Below are positions 1 through 8,863 of a DNA stretch of 64,000 nt, in pieces. A program made the translations under genes and the position numbers. Below the pieces are notes generated by a model, which saw only the letters and a program-made list of their open reading frames with translations, ran no database searches and had not been told where the DNA came from. Numbering within the stretch: position 1 is the first letter of the stretch; each line of letters starts with the position of its first letter. Source of the DNA: Mayfieldus sp038317345 (GTDB lineage Bacteria; Actinomycetota; Thermoleophilia; Solirubrobacterales; 70-9); NCBI GenBank assembly GCA_038317345.1, contig JBBQBH010000009.1, positions 5,263 to 69,262 of the forward strand, written 5' to 3'.

Positions 1-482
1 AGTCGGAGGCGCGCTGGGACGGCCGTCTTCAAATCTCCGCCGTCGAGATGGGGAGCGGCCGGCGCGTGATCTTCGATGGATCCGGCAATCCAGAGGTCAC
101 CGTCGCCGAAGCAGTACAGGCTTCATGCGCGATCCCGGGCGTCTTCCGCCCGCTGGTAGTCGATGGACACAGCTATGTGGACGGCGGCGTCTGGAGCCCG
201 ACCAACATGGATTGCGCCGAAGTCGGCCGAGGAAGCCGGGTCCTGTGCCTTAACCCGACCGGGTCGTTGCGGCCGCGCCAGGCGACACTGATCGGCGCAC
301 TCGCCGCGTTCTCGCGATCCGCGGCGGCCATCGAGGCGGCGGCGCTGAGACAGCGGGGAGCGGAGGTACGGGTGGTCGCCCCCGACGACGCATCCGTCGC
401 GGCGATCGGTCCGAACCTGATGGATCCGGCGCTCCGGGCGGACGTGGTCGCCGCCGGTCTTGCCCAGGGACGGCGGCTGTAA
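1..482 (+). CDS. Patatin-like phospholipase, C-terminal part (5' truncated by window edge)
   Basis: The reading frame is open from the window edge (frame 3) to the stop at 482, so this is the end of a longer gene. The visible part has the sequence AIPGVFRPL followed by YVDGGVW. The DGG holds the second catalytic Asp of the patatin Ser-Asp dyad, and the preceding ATD/FD-type strand (RRVIFDGSG) also fits the fold. The GxSxG nucleophile elbow would lie upstream, outside the window. Patatin-family proteins hydrolyse acyl esters of phospholipids or related lipids. The ATG at position 48 is internal to the domain and is not the true start. The assignment to the family is fairly sure; the substrate is unknown. 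Confidence 0.8.
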   Translation, partial: SEARWDGRLQISAVEMGSGRRVIFDGSGNPEVTVAEAVQASCAIPGVFRPLVVDGHSYVDGGVWSPTNMDCAEVGRGSRVLCLNPTGSLRPRQATLIGALAAFSRSAAAIEAAALRQRGAEVRVVAPDDASVAAIGPNLMDPALRADVVAAGLAQGRRL

Positions 483-485
483 TCG

Positions 486-767
486 TCAGGTCTGCTGCGC
501 CGAACGCACTCTGGAGCTGCCGCCATAGGAGGAGAGATCGGCGAGGAAGGCGAGGATCACGATGAACCACTCGAACCCGTTGACGTCGTTATGGCCGGAG
601 ACCCACATCGCGGCGTAGGCAAGGGTCGTCCATGGCAGCAGGAAGAAGCCAATCAGCGGCACCGCCCAACTGTCGAAGGCCCGGCTCAACCAGTCGCTGA
701 ACAGCCAGACGACGAAGAGCGCAAGCCGGGGCGAGATCAGGGCGAAGAGGACGACGAAGCAGCCCAT
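486..767 (-). CDS. Small hydrophobic membrane protein
   Basis: This 93-residue protein is mostly hydrophobic, with two or three likely membrane segments (about residues 3-25 and 33-57, and a weaker one at 66-80). The tail is Ser/Arg/Gln rich. No family is recognised. It ends 3 bp after the convergent patatin stop and is followed upstream by another membrane protein on the same strand (777-1205) only 9 bp away, so the two are probably co-transcribed. It could be an accessory subunit of that neighbour, but this is only inferred from position. Confidence 0.6.
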   Translation of the reverse strand: MGCFVVLFALISPRLALFVVWLFSDWLSRAFDSWAVPLIGFFLLPWTTLAYAAMWVSGHNDVNGFEWFIVILAFLADLSSYGGSSRVRSAQQT

Positions 768-776
768 ATACGCAGG

Positions 777-1205
777 CTATTGCCCAGCCCCTGATTGTGC
801 ACCTGGCTGACCCTCGGAGGCGGCGCGCTCGAGGCCGCGCACGTGGAAGAAGGAGGCAAAGGACCCGGCGAGTATCGCGACCACCGATATCGCCCACGCC
901 TGAAGGAAGATGTCGAGGACCCGCGCCGGGGTCGAGATTGGGTTCGGTAGCTGCGACGAGACGGTCAGAAGCTGGGTGCTGGTCCAGAACAGCGCGTCGC
1001 CGATGTTGGTGATCTCGGTGCGGTCCGCATGTCGCTCGAAGAAGAAGATGAGCAGGCTCGCAACAACGTCGATAGCGAGGGTTACGACGAAGAGCGAATA
1101 CAGCCGCGAACGGAGGCGATAGTGCATCGGCGTAACCCCGCGCAGAATCTTTTGGACCTCGCGGAGCCTGCCTCGAACCGGCTTCTTCATGGGGACTTTC
1201 TCCAC
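777..1205 (-). CDS. Two-TM pore-loop (ion channel-like) protein with a degenerate filter
   Basis: This is a 142-residue protein. A basic N-terminus (to about residue 33) is followed by a membrane segment (LFVVTLAIDVVASLLIFFF), a loop containing ALFWTSTQLLTVSSQ, and a second membrane segment (about 108-128). The arrangement TM1, pore helix, filter-like turn, TM2 is that of the Ion_trans_2 potassium channel module. The usual TVGYGD filter reads TVSSQL here, so K+ selectivity is unlikely. It may be a non-selective channel or a diverged relative. It sits 9 bp upstream of the small membrane protein gene on the same strand. Confidence 0.6.
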   Translation of the reverse strand: MEKVPMKKPVRGRLREVQKILRGVTPMHYRLRSRLYSLFVVTLAIDVVASLLIFFFERHADRTEITNIGDALFWTSTQLLTVSSQLPNPISTPARVLDIFLQAWAISVVAILAGSFASFFHVRGLERAASEGQPGAQSGAGQ

Positions 1206-1252
1206 CGGGGCGAGTATCCCCGAGGCGGCGGTCGGCGAATACGCGCAGTGGC

Positions 1253-1963
1253 TCAGGGCTTAGCTCGGCTCAGCGAACGGACTCTGAAGGTCCACGACGC
1301 GGGGCTTGGATCCTCCACGCTGTTGACGACGGCTCGAGTTTGGAACCTGAAGCGACCCGGTTCGAGGTGCCGGAAGGTGTGCGGCGACTTGCAGGCGGCC
1401 CAGCCCTTCGCATATAGGCATTGGAAGTGCGCGCCGGCGATGTCGGAGGAGAAGGCGAACCTGGCCTTGCGCTGGTGAACTCGGCGCCGCGGATGGTCGG
1501 TCAGGAAGGTGTCGGGCGGATTCGCGCCGCTCACGGATGAGGCGGGACGTTGGTTGATCGTGAACGATTCTTTCGAACTCTCGTTGAAACAGTCCGGGTC
1601 CCGGCTACAGTCGAAGTAGACGGCCTGCCAGTAGTACGTGCCGGGCACGCTGGACCAGCTCGCCGTATAGACGGCGGGCGAGGTGTCCCCGCTCACACTG
1701 CTGTCAACGATGTCGACGCCCCTGAAGAGGACCCCCTTGGAGTTGGTATCTGGGCTACTGGAGATGTAGAAGTTCAGATCGGGGGCGGGATCGATGCCGG
1801 TTGTCTCAGCCTGGAACCCGATCTGGCTACCCGCCGGGAACGAATCCCCCGGGTTCGGCGAATCCTGGGTCGGCGGGTTGGGGTTCGGGTCGGCGGACGC
1901 GGCCGCGGCGGCGGCAAGCGCGATACCGGCGACTGCAACGGCTATGGCGAGGCGGGCTCTCAT
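1253..1963 (-). CDS. Secreted protein with C-terminal Ig-like domain
   Basis: This 236-residue protein starts with a classic signal peptide (MRARLAIAVAVAGIALAAAA..., cleavage near ASA-DP). An exported domain follows (TYYWQAVYFDCSRDPDC), then a C-terminal module of about 75 residues beginning PPDTFLTDHP and ending PASWTFRVRS. This module and the signal peptide are closely similar, also at DNA level, to the ends of the IPT/TIG protein at 11488-13170, so the two are paralogous surface proteins. Its ATG overlaps the stop of the upstream gene (ATGA at 1960-1963), implying translational coupling. No enzyme motif is seen. A surface or matrix role is inferred. Confidence 0.8.
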   Translation of the reverse strand: MRARLAIAVAVAGIALAAAAAASADPNPNPPTQDSPNPGDSFPAGSQIGFQAETTGIDPAPDLNFYISSSPDTNSKGVLFRGVDIVDSSVSGDTSPAVYTASWSSVPGTYYWQAVYFDCSRDPDCFNESSKESFTINQRPASSVSGANPPDTFLTDHPRRRVHQRKARFAFSSDIAGAHFQCLYAKGWAACKSPHTFRHLEPGRFRFQTRAVVNSVEDPSPASWTFRVRSLSRAKP

Positions 1964-3144
1964 GGGGTCCAGCTCAGCTTGTGGAAGGCGAGACGCGGTG
2001 CCGGTGCCGGTGCCGGTGCGGGTGCGGGTGCGGGTGCAGGCCCGGACTTGGGCGGCGTCGATTTCGGTGGAGTCGACTTGGGTGGGGTCGAATTGGACGG
2101 AGGTGTGAACGTGGTCGGAGCTGACACGGTAGCGGGGACGGGCGTAGGCGTCGGACTTGGAAGATGGGACCTCGATGCGGCCTTCGCCTGCCGCGAAGCG
2201 CGCCGGGCGGCGGCCGCCGCGGCCGCGGCCCTGCGTCGCTCTTTGGCCAGCGCCCGCAGATGTGCGCGATGCGCGGCCCGGGCTCGGATGACCGTCAGCG
2301 GGACTCGCGGTGTGACCGGGCGGACCGGGACACTCGCGATCGGCCTCGGGGCGTTCGCCGAGACCAAATGCGCACCGTTTCCCAGCTTCGCGTCAACACC
2401 GGCGACCGCAAGCAGAGCCGCGGCGATCGCGGCAGCCCCGATCGGCATCAGACTCGCCCGGCGCCACCCCTTCTCTGTCGGTTTGCCCTCGCTGGGCGTC
2501 CCCGCGATCGGCGTTTTCGCTTCCCCCTTCTCGGACTGCGGAACCGAGACCCGCTCGGGCTCCCCGTCGAGCATCCCTTCGCCGGTGATCCCCTCGAGCC
2601 GACCGGACCCGCAGATGCGGTCCATTTCCCGCTCCGCATCGGCGGCGGCGCTGGCCCGGGTCGCAGCCGACAGCCGCCTGGCGAGCCGGTCGTGCCGTCG
2701 CGAGTAATCCGCGAACGCCGCGCTTAGCTCGAACATCGCCCCGACACCCCAAGACTGAGCCCACTCGGCGGGCATGTCTTTGCCGAGAGCGGGCGGGCCC
2801 TTCGGCAGCGGCGGAAGCCTGCCCCCGCGGCCGACCCGCCCAGCCAGGAGCCCGTATTCAATGCGGACGAGCATCGTGATCAGGATCAGGTCTCGGTAGC
2901 GGTCGCCGCGACGCCTGTCAGCGCCGTGAAGGCGTGTCGCGAGCGCCCTACGTTGATGCTCGATGACCAGGAACGCGTCCCTGTTCGCCCGCGTGGTCCA
3001 GGAATCGCCTGGCCCACCGGTCTCCTCCTCTGGGATCCGCCCATCGATCCGCTTGGCGCGGACGATCTCGACTGTGGCACGGAACTCCTTCTCCAGTTCC
3101 GGCGACATGAGCTGCCCCGGGACCGGCCCCGGCGGTTCAGGCAC
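1960..3144 (-). CDS. Single-pass membrane protein with cytoplasmic helical domain and Pro/Ala-rich extracellular tail
   Basis: This is a 394-residue protein. Residues 1-170 are charged and helical with no membrane segment. Residues about 230-248 (MPIGAAAIAAALLAVAGVDA) form one membrane anchor. After it comes an Arg/Ala-rich helix, then a low-complexity tail with four STPPK/STPPS-type units and a run of seven Ala-Pro pairs. Such tails usually span peptidoglycan. It is translationally coupled (ATGA) to the secreted protein at 1253-1963, suggesting that the pair works together at the envelope. A conserved region upstream (3234-3323) is shared with the paralogous locus at 13.3 kb. No named family is recognised; an anti-sigma-like or surface-anchor role is possible but unproven. 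Confidence 0.7.
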   Translation of the reverse strand: MPEPPGPVPGQLMSPELEKEFRATVEIVRAKRIDGRIPEEETGGPGDSWTTRANRDAFLVIEHQRRALATRLHGADRRRGDRYRDLILITMLVRIEYGLLAGRVGRGGRLPPLPKGPPALGKDMPAEWAQSWGVGAMFELSAAFADYSRRHDRLARRLSAATRASAAADAEREMDRICGSGRLEGITGEGMLDGEPERVSVPQSEKGEAKTPIAGTPSEGKPTEKGWRRASLMPIGAAAIAAALLAVAGVDAKLGNGAHLVSANAPRPIASVPVRPVTPRVPLTVIRARAAHRAHLRALAKERRRAAAAAAAARRASRQAKAASRSHLPSPTPTPVPATVSAPTTFTPPSNSTPPKSTPPKSTPPKSGPAPAPAPAPAPAPAPRLAFHKLSWTP

Positions 3145-3233
3145 GGTGAACTTCTATCGCTCTGATCTCAAGAACCTCCAAGTGGAAGCAAGCGGAGGCT
3201 GCTCAGATGGTGCGTCGCCCGCCTCACGAATCT

Positions 3234-3323
3234 GCCGGTTCAGCGTCCGTTCAGGGTTCGTCCGTCTACATCCACATCGATCCAACTGCGTCGCCAAAAC
3301 TGTAGCCCATAACTTGACCACCC
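3234..3323 (-). promoter_or_regulatory. Conserved 5' region shared by the two surface-protein loci (copy A)
   Basis: This stretch of about 90 bp lies 90 bp upstream of the 394-aa gene. It aligns with 13331-13419, upstream of the IPT/TIG gene. Shared blocks on the transcribed strand are TTATGGGCTACAGT, GTAGACGGACG and CTGAACCGGC, with similar spacing. The rest of the 3145-3402 interval holds no convincing gene. Conservation outside coding sequence at two paralogous loci suggests a promoter or leader with a common regulator, but no sigma-factor class could be assigned. Confidence 0.45.
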
Positions 3324-3402
3324 GAGCCCTGCAACGCCCTTCTCCATCGTCGATTTTGGGGTTGTACGAGCCCAGTAAGGGATGTTCCGTCCCGCTACGG
3401 AG

Positions 3403-3867
3403 CTATCTGCTGCGGGATCGCGAAGCGCTTCGAGACTTGGTTCGCCTGGCGGTTGAGCGAGCCGCCGGCTTGCGGCTTGCGGCGGTTGAGCGTTTCGCCG
3501 CCTTGCGGCCTGCACCCTTACGGCTCGGCGCTTTCGCCTTCGCCTTCGCCTTTGGCTTCGAGGAGCGCGCCAGCCGCTTTTGCAACTGCTCGATGTCGCG
3601 CTCGAGGGCCTTGCTGAGCTTGCCGCTGTCGCGCCGAGCGTCGCGGACGAACCGCTGGAGGTTCTTGTAGAGGCCTTTTCCGCCTGCGCCGACGTCCTTG
3701 CTCAAGTCCTTGCGCAGCGCAGTCAGCGCATCCTGAGCCGCATCGAGCGACTTGTTGAGGCGATTGATCGCGGCTGGCTGCTTCGCGGCTGGGCGCTTCT
3801 TACTTGCGGCTGGGCGCTTTCGCGTCGCGCCGCTACGGCGGGATGCGGCTTTCTTTGCAGGGGGCAT
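3403..3867 (-). CDS. Histone H1-like basic protein
   Basis: This is a 154-residue, extremely basic protein. A Lys/Arg/Ala tail (about residues 1-35) precedes a central amphipathic helical part (about 35-100, with INRLNKSLDAAQDALTALRK and IEQLQKRLARSS). A second long Lys/Ala/Arg/Ser tail ends in SRSASRSRSR. The tails resemble eukaryotic H1 and bacterial H1-like proteins (HupB/Lsr2-type tails, Hc1), so DNA binding and nucleoid compaction are likely. It is monocistronic. The 190 bp upstream to ftsH hold divergent promoters and no other gene. Confidence 0.7.
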   Translation of the reverse strand: MPPAKKAASRRSGATRKRPAASKKRPAAKQPAAINRLNKSLDAAQDALTALRKDLSKDVGAGGKGLYKNLQRFVRDARRDSGKLSKALERDIEQLQKRLARSSKPKAKAKAKAPSRKGAGRKAAKRSTAASRKPAARSTARRTKSRSASRSRSR

Positions 3868-4059
3868 GGAGCACTCTCCTCGGATCGTTGTTCGATTGCT
3901 CGGCGGAGCCTATTGCGATCGCGGCCACTACCGAACTCCCATGCCATACGCAAGAGAGGCCAACGGAGTCGCGGACCGCGACATGATGCGCCCGATCGTG
4001 ATCATGTCGATGCAACTTGAACCGTTCATGAGCTAGCTCCGTGAGCGCCTAGGAGTACA

Positions 4060-6076
4060 GTGAGCGACCTGGCCTCCGACCCGCCGGCTCAGAACTCGTC
4101 GCCTCCGAAGGCGCACCCGCCTACGAAGGCGCACCCGAAGGGCTGGCGCGTGGATCCGGCGCCCGACGGTCGCGGAGCCCCGCCCGAGTCCAAGCCGCCG
4201 ATGATCCCGCGGAACAGGGCGTTCATCGTAATCCTGCTTGGGCTGCTGGTGGTGAACCTCGTGATCTCGTTCGTCACCGGCGGCCCGCCCGGGCGCGAGC
4301 GGGTGCCCTACCAGCCCTTCTTCGTCGACCAGGTCGAGGCCGGCAACGTCAGCGAGATCAGCTCGCAGGAGGACTCCATCGAGGGCGACCTGAAGCGCGA
4401 GGCCACCTACAACCCGCCCGGCGACGCCAAGCCGGTGACGGTGACGAACTTCAAGACCCAGATTCCGGCCTTCATCTCTCACGCCGAGCTCACGAAGCTG
4501 CTCGACCGGCCGGGCATCGTCATCAACGCCGAGGCGCCGGACTCGGGCCGCTCGCTGTTGGCCACACTCCTGCTCGGCTTCCTTCCGACGATCCTGCTGG
4601 TGGGATTCTTCATCTGGATTTTCCGCCGCCAGTCGGGTGCCGGCGGGGGCGGCGTGCTCGGCGGCTTCGGCCGCTCCACGGCGCGACGGGTGAAGCCCGG
4701 CGAGCAGGAGCGAGTCACGTTCGACGACGTGGCCGGGATCGACGAGGCCGAGGACGAGTGAGGTCGTGGACTTCCTCAAGAATCCGCAGCGCTACACGAA
4801 GCTCGGCGCCCGGGTCCCGCGCGGCGTGCTGCTCTATGGCCCGCCCGGGTCGGGCAAGACGCTGCTTGCCCGCGCGGTCGCGGGCGAGGCGGACGCCGCC
4901 TTCTTTTCCCTATCGGCTTCGGAGTTCGTGGAGGCGATCGTGGGCGTGGGCGCCTCGCGCGTGCGCGACCTGTTCAAGCAGGCCAAGGAGGCGGCCCCCG
5001 CGATCGTCTTCATCGACGAGCTGGACGCGATCGGCCGCTCGCGATCGGGCAACGTGGGCGGGATCAGCGGCGGCCACGACGAGCGCGAGCAGACGCTCAA
5101 CCAGATCCTCACCGAGATGGATGGCTTCGAGGCCGGCACGAACGTCATCGTCCTGGGGGCGACGAACCGCCCCGAGGTCCTCGATCCGGCGCTCTTGCGC
5201 CCTGGACGCTTCGACCGCCGCATCGCCGTCAACCCGCCCGACCGTAACGGCCGCGTCGCGATCCTCAAGATCCATACCCGATCGGTGCCGCTGGCGCCCG
5301 ACGTCGACCTCGACCGCATCGCCTCCTCGACGCCGGGCGCGACCGGCGCCGACATCGCCCTGTTCGTCAACGAGGCGGCGCTATTCGCCGCGCGGCGCGA
5401 TCACACCTCCGTGGAGCAGCGGGACTTCACCGACGCGATCGAGAAGACCCTGCTCGGCGCCGAGCGCCAGGTGCTGATGACGGATGCGGATCGCGAACGC
5501 ACCGCCTACCACGAATCCGGCCACGCGCTGGTCGGCATGCTCACCCCCGGCGCCGACCCGGTGCGGAAGATCTCGATCATCCCGCGCGGCCAGGCGCTGG
5601 GCGTCACGCTCGCCACCCCCGAGGGCGACCGCTTCAACTACGCCCGCGACGATCTGATCGGGCAGATCAAGGTCGCGCTCGGCGGAAGGGCGGCGGAGAA
5701 GATCGTCTTCGGCGACATCACCACGGGCGCGGAGTCAGACATCCAGAACCTCACGCAAACCGCCCGCGGGATGGTGGGCCGCTGGGGAATGAGCGACGCG
5801 ATCGGCCCGATCGCGGTCACAGATGGCCGCCAGGACGGCCCACTGCTGCCGGGCTCGGTCCCGGCCTCGCCCCTGACCCAGCAGCTGGTCGACGAGGAGG
5901 TACGGAGAATTGTCGAGGGCGCCGAGCAGGACGTGATCAAACTGCTCGAGGGCGAGCGCGGGCGGCTCGATGCCCTGGCCCACGCGCTGCTGGAGCGGGA
6001 GACCCTCGACCAACCGGAGGCCTACGAGGTCGCAGGCGTGGAGTCGTCCGAGGCCGTACCCACGGGAACCACGTAG
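4060..6076 (+). pseudogene. ftsH: ftsH, ATP-dependent zinc metalloprotease, interrupted by a frameshift near 4757-4762
   Basis: Start GTG 4060 has AGGAG at 4051-4055. Frame 1 (4060-4761) encodes a Pro/Lys-rich N-terminus with a PxKAHP repeat, TM1 (about residues 52-70), the periplasmic domain, TM2 (about 165-188) and FDDVAGIDEAEDE, then a TGA. Frame 2 continues without loss as EVVDFLKNPQRY and runs to 6076. It has Walker A GPPGSGKT, Walker B IVFIDELDAIG, the SRH arginines (RPGRFDRR), the zinc site HESGH and the third ligand region TTGAESD. Comparison with the family consensus (DEAKEELxEIVDFL) suggests a net loss of 5 nt. All catalytic residues survive, so this could be an assembly error, a recent lesion, or two polypeptides. 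FtsH degrades membrane and regulatory proteins. Confidence 0.85.
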
Positions 6077-6113
6077 TGGGCGACCGGCTGTAAGTCCGCT
6101 GGATTCGTCTTCG

Positions 6114-7166
6114 ATGATTAGTTTCTGCCGGCCACATACAGCCGCGAGGGCGGGCAAACGAATCGGCGGAGTGCTGGCCGCGGGGGCTGCCTTGCTCTAC
6201 CTCCTCGGATGCGGGAGTTCGGGCTCGCCGGCGCCGATTGTGAAATGCAACGGCAGCGCCTCCCTCTGTGACCGACCTTTGAACGACGTCGCCTTTGCCG
6301 CGACCCATAACTCCTACGCGGGAGCTGACGTTCCGGGTTGGCACTTTCCCGAGCAGGAAGTTGGGATATCGGAGCAGCTGAAGGACGAAATCCGCGGCCT
6401 CTGGATCGACGCCTACTACGGGATTCCGGGGAAGCGCGTCTACACCGATACCTCGAAGATCGATCCAGCCCTCCACGCCGAGCTGACACAGCAGCTCGGC
6501 CCGAAGCTGACCGCCACCGCAGACCAGATCCGCAGGCGGATCTCGAAGCCCAAAGACGAGGCTCCGCGAATCTACCTGTGTCACGGCTACTGCGAGTTGG
6601 GGGCAGTCGACGGGCTTGACGCCATGACCGACATCAAGCGTTTTCTCGATCAGAACCCAGACGAGGTCCTGATCATCGACATCGAGGACTACGTCGAGCC
6701 GAAGGACATGGTCGACCTGCTCAAGAAGAGCGGGCTTGCCGACTATGCCTACCGAGGACCGATCGGCCCTCCTTGGCCGACCCTGCGGCAGATGATCAAT
6801 AGGGGCCAGCGTGTCCTGATCATGGCCGAGCACCGAACCGGCGCAGCCGACTGGTACTTCCCCGCCTACCGGCTATTCCAAGAGACGCCATTCAGCTTTC
6901 ACCGCCCCTCGCAGATGAGCTGTGATCCCAATCGCGGCAAGCCCTCGAACTCCTTGTTTTTGATCAACAACTGGATCAGCACCGATCCCAAACCTCTGCC
7001 GGTCAACGCAAAGATCGTCAACAACTATGCCTTCCTTCTGCACCGAGCCCGGCAATGCGAGAAACAGCGCGGGCTGCTGCCGAACGTGGTCGCCGTTGAC
7101 TTCTATCGCGAAGGCAATCTGAGCAAGGTGATTGGGACGTTGAATCGGGGCCGCGCCAATCCTTGA
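6114..7166 (+). CDS. PI-PLC-like phosphodiesterase lipoprotein
   Basis: The protein has about 350 residues from ATG 6114 (the open frame extends further upstream but overlaps the ftsH end). A basic start and hydrophobic stretch end in LLYLLGCGSS, a lipobox, so it should be a lipoprotein. The sequence AFAATHNSYAG is the first strand and catalytic His of the PLC-like TIM-barrel phosphodiesterase superfamily. LIIDIEDYVEP and the later HR and DFYRE stretches fit the barrel. No X/Y-domain Ca2+ site of eukaryotic PLC is seen. It likely cleaves a phosphodiester or glycosyl-phosphoinositide at the cell surface. The sulfatase gene follows closely on the same strand, so the pair may be one surface-hydrolase unit. 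Confidence 0.75.
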   Translation: MISFCRPHTAARAGKRIGGVLAAGAALLYLLGCGSSGSPAPIVKCNGSASLCDRPLNDVAFAATHNSYAGADVPGWHFPEQEVGISEQLKDEIRGLWIDAYYGIPGKRVYTDTSKIDPALHAELTQQLGPKLTATADQIRRRISKPKDEAPRIYLCHGYCELGAVDGLDAMTDIKRFLDQNPDEVLIIDIEDYVEPKDMVDLLKKSGLADYAYRGPIGPPWPTLRQMINRGQRVLIMAEHRTGAADWYFPAYRLFQETPFSFHRPSQMSCDPNRGKPSNSLFLINNWISTDPKPLPVNAKIVNNYAFLLHRARQCEKQRGLLPNVVAVDFYREGNLSKVIGTLNRGRANP

Positions 7167-7276
7167 TCGCGGCTGCGCTCGTTTACTTGCCTCGAAGTAC
7201 CAGCGGCGGGCGTAGCGGCCACTTGAACCGGGGGTGTGAAGGCGGGGGACCGCCGCGGAGGTGCCGGGGACCCAGA

Positions 7277-8842
7277 GTGCCGCTGCCGCTGCTCGCATTG
7301 GGGCTGGTTGGGCTCTTGGTCTCCCTCCCCGGCTGCGGCTCGAGCCATCCCGGGCGCCCCAACATCGTCGTGATCCAGCTCGACGACCAGGATCTCTACG
7401 ACATCGGAGCCGCCTATCGAAGCCGATCGGGCCGGACGGTCAGGGTGCTTCCGAACATTCACCGGCTGATGGTCGACGCCGGGGTGACCTTCAGCCGCTA
7501 CTACGTGTCGGTGCCGGTCTGCTGCCCGTCGCGAGCGGCACTGCTCACCGGCCGCTACGCGCGCAACAACCGGGTCTTCACCAACGTCGGCGCGATCGGT
7601 GGGTTCGATGCATTCCGGCGCCACGACCTGCACGCCAACGTCGCGGTATGGCTGCAAAAGGCTGGTTATCGCACTATCCACGTAGGCAAGTTCCTCAACG
7701 GCTACAGCTCGAGGCCGGCGACGGTGCCGCCCGGCTGGAGCGACTGGCAGACCCTCGCGACCGACCCTTCGACCTCGTTCTACTACGGCTACCGGTTCAA
7801 TGACAACGGCCGCATCACGCGGCTCTACGGTGATCGCAGCTACCGGGCAGTGGATCCGGCCGGATGTCCACGCCGCTCCCCGAGTCGCTGCAAATACGTC
7901 ACCGACGTTCTCACCGCCAAGGCGTTGCGGGCGCTGCGAACGAGCCCGGCGAGCAAACCGTTCTATCTGCAGGTCGACTACACGGCACCGCACGTCGACG
8001 ACCATGGGCCGATCGGACCGCCCCCTCCACCCCGATATCTGCACAGCCTCGCGGGCATAAAGGCGCCCCGTTCACCCGCCTTCAACGAGGCCGATGTCTC
8101 AGACAAGCTCTCCTACGTGCGCCGTACGCCGCCGCTGGACTCCAATGACGTCCATAGGGTCGATGTTCGCTACGAGGCGCGCTTGGAGTCCGAACGAGCC
8201 GTCGACGACGGGCTCGGCGCGATGATCGGGATGCTGCGGCGGCTCGGCCGACTGCCGAACACCTACGTGTTCCTGACCTCCGACAACGGCTACTTCCAGG
8301 GAGAGCACCGCTTCGCGACCGGCAAGTTCCTGCCCTACGAGACCGCAAACCACATGCCGTTGGTGGTTCGCGGACCCGGCATCCCCACGGGACAGCGGTC
8401 CGACGCGCCCAGCGCCAACGTCGATCTCGCCCCCACTTTCCTGCAGATCTCAGGCGGGCGCCCGACGAGGCCCCTCGACGGCCAATCGCTGCTCCACTAC
8501 GCGCGCGACCCTGCGCTTCAATCGCGACGGGCGGTGCTGCTCGAGGACTTCACCAAAGCGCCGCGCCAGACCGCCGGGCGCTCCTTCGGTCCCCCCTCCT
8601 CCCGCGTCCCCCACGCCTACACGGGGATCCGGGTAGGGCCCTACAAGTTCATCCAGTACGCCACTGGGGAGCGGGAGCTCTACAACCTCAAACGAGATCC
8701 CTACGAGCTGCAATCGCTAGCCGTGAACCCGCGCTACCACAACGTCGTTGCCTGGCTGGCCGCGCGGCTGAGGGCGCTGGCCGCCTGCAGCGGCGCTTCG
8801 TGCCGGCGGCCGGTCGCGCGGATTCCCCGGCCGCAGCCCTGA
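7277..8842 (+). CDS. Sulfatase-family lipoprotein
   Basis: I chose GTG 7277 because it has GGGGA 6 bp upstream and gives a short signal peptide ending in LVSLPGCGSS (lipobox); the frame is open from 7163. The mature protein begins PNIVVIQLDDQD, which supplies the metal-binding Asp pair. It has VCCPSRAALLTGR, the C-x-P-S-R signature in which Cys is converted to formylglycine, and LTSDNGYFQGEH, the second metal-binding segment. Together these are diagnostic of the type I sulfatase/phosphonate monoester hydrolase superfamily. It acts outside the membrane on sulfate or phosphate esters. Overlap with the PLC-like gene end region suggests an operon. Confidence 0.88.
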   Translation: MPLPLLALGLVGLLVSLPGCGSSHPGRPNIVVIQLDDQDLYDIGAAYRSRSGRTVRVLPNIHRLMVDAGVTFSRYYVSVPVCCPSRAALLTGRYARNNRVFTNVGAIGGFDAFRRHDLHANVAVWLQKAGYRTIHVGKFLNGYSSRPATVPPGWSDWQTLATDPSTSFYYGYRFNDNGRITRLYGDRSYRAVDPAGCPRRSPSRCKYVTDVLTAKALRALRTSPASKPFYLQVDYTAPHVDDHGPIGPPPPPRYLHSLAGIKAPRSPAFNEADVSDKLSYVRRTPPLDSNDVHRVDVRYEARLESERAVDDGLGAMIGMLRRLGRLPNTYVFLTSDNGYFQGEHRFATGKFLPYETANHMPLVVRGPGIPTGQRSDAPSANVDLAPTFLQISGGRPTRPLDGQSLLHYARDPALQSRRAVLLEDFTKAPRQTAGRSFGPPSSRVPHAYTGIRVGPYKFIQYATGERELYNLKRDPYELQSLAVNPRYHNVVAWLAARLRALAACSGASCRRPVARIPRPQP

Positions 8843-8863
8843 GCGTCAGCTCAGTGTTCCGGC

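Noticed and set aside
1550..2707. Long plus-strand frame of 385 codons
   Set aside because: It is antisense to the two minus-strand surface-protein genes, with Ala/Gly/Arg low complexity that mirrors their Pro/Ala tail codons. The minus-strand proteins have a signal peptide, membrane anchor and coupled start.
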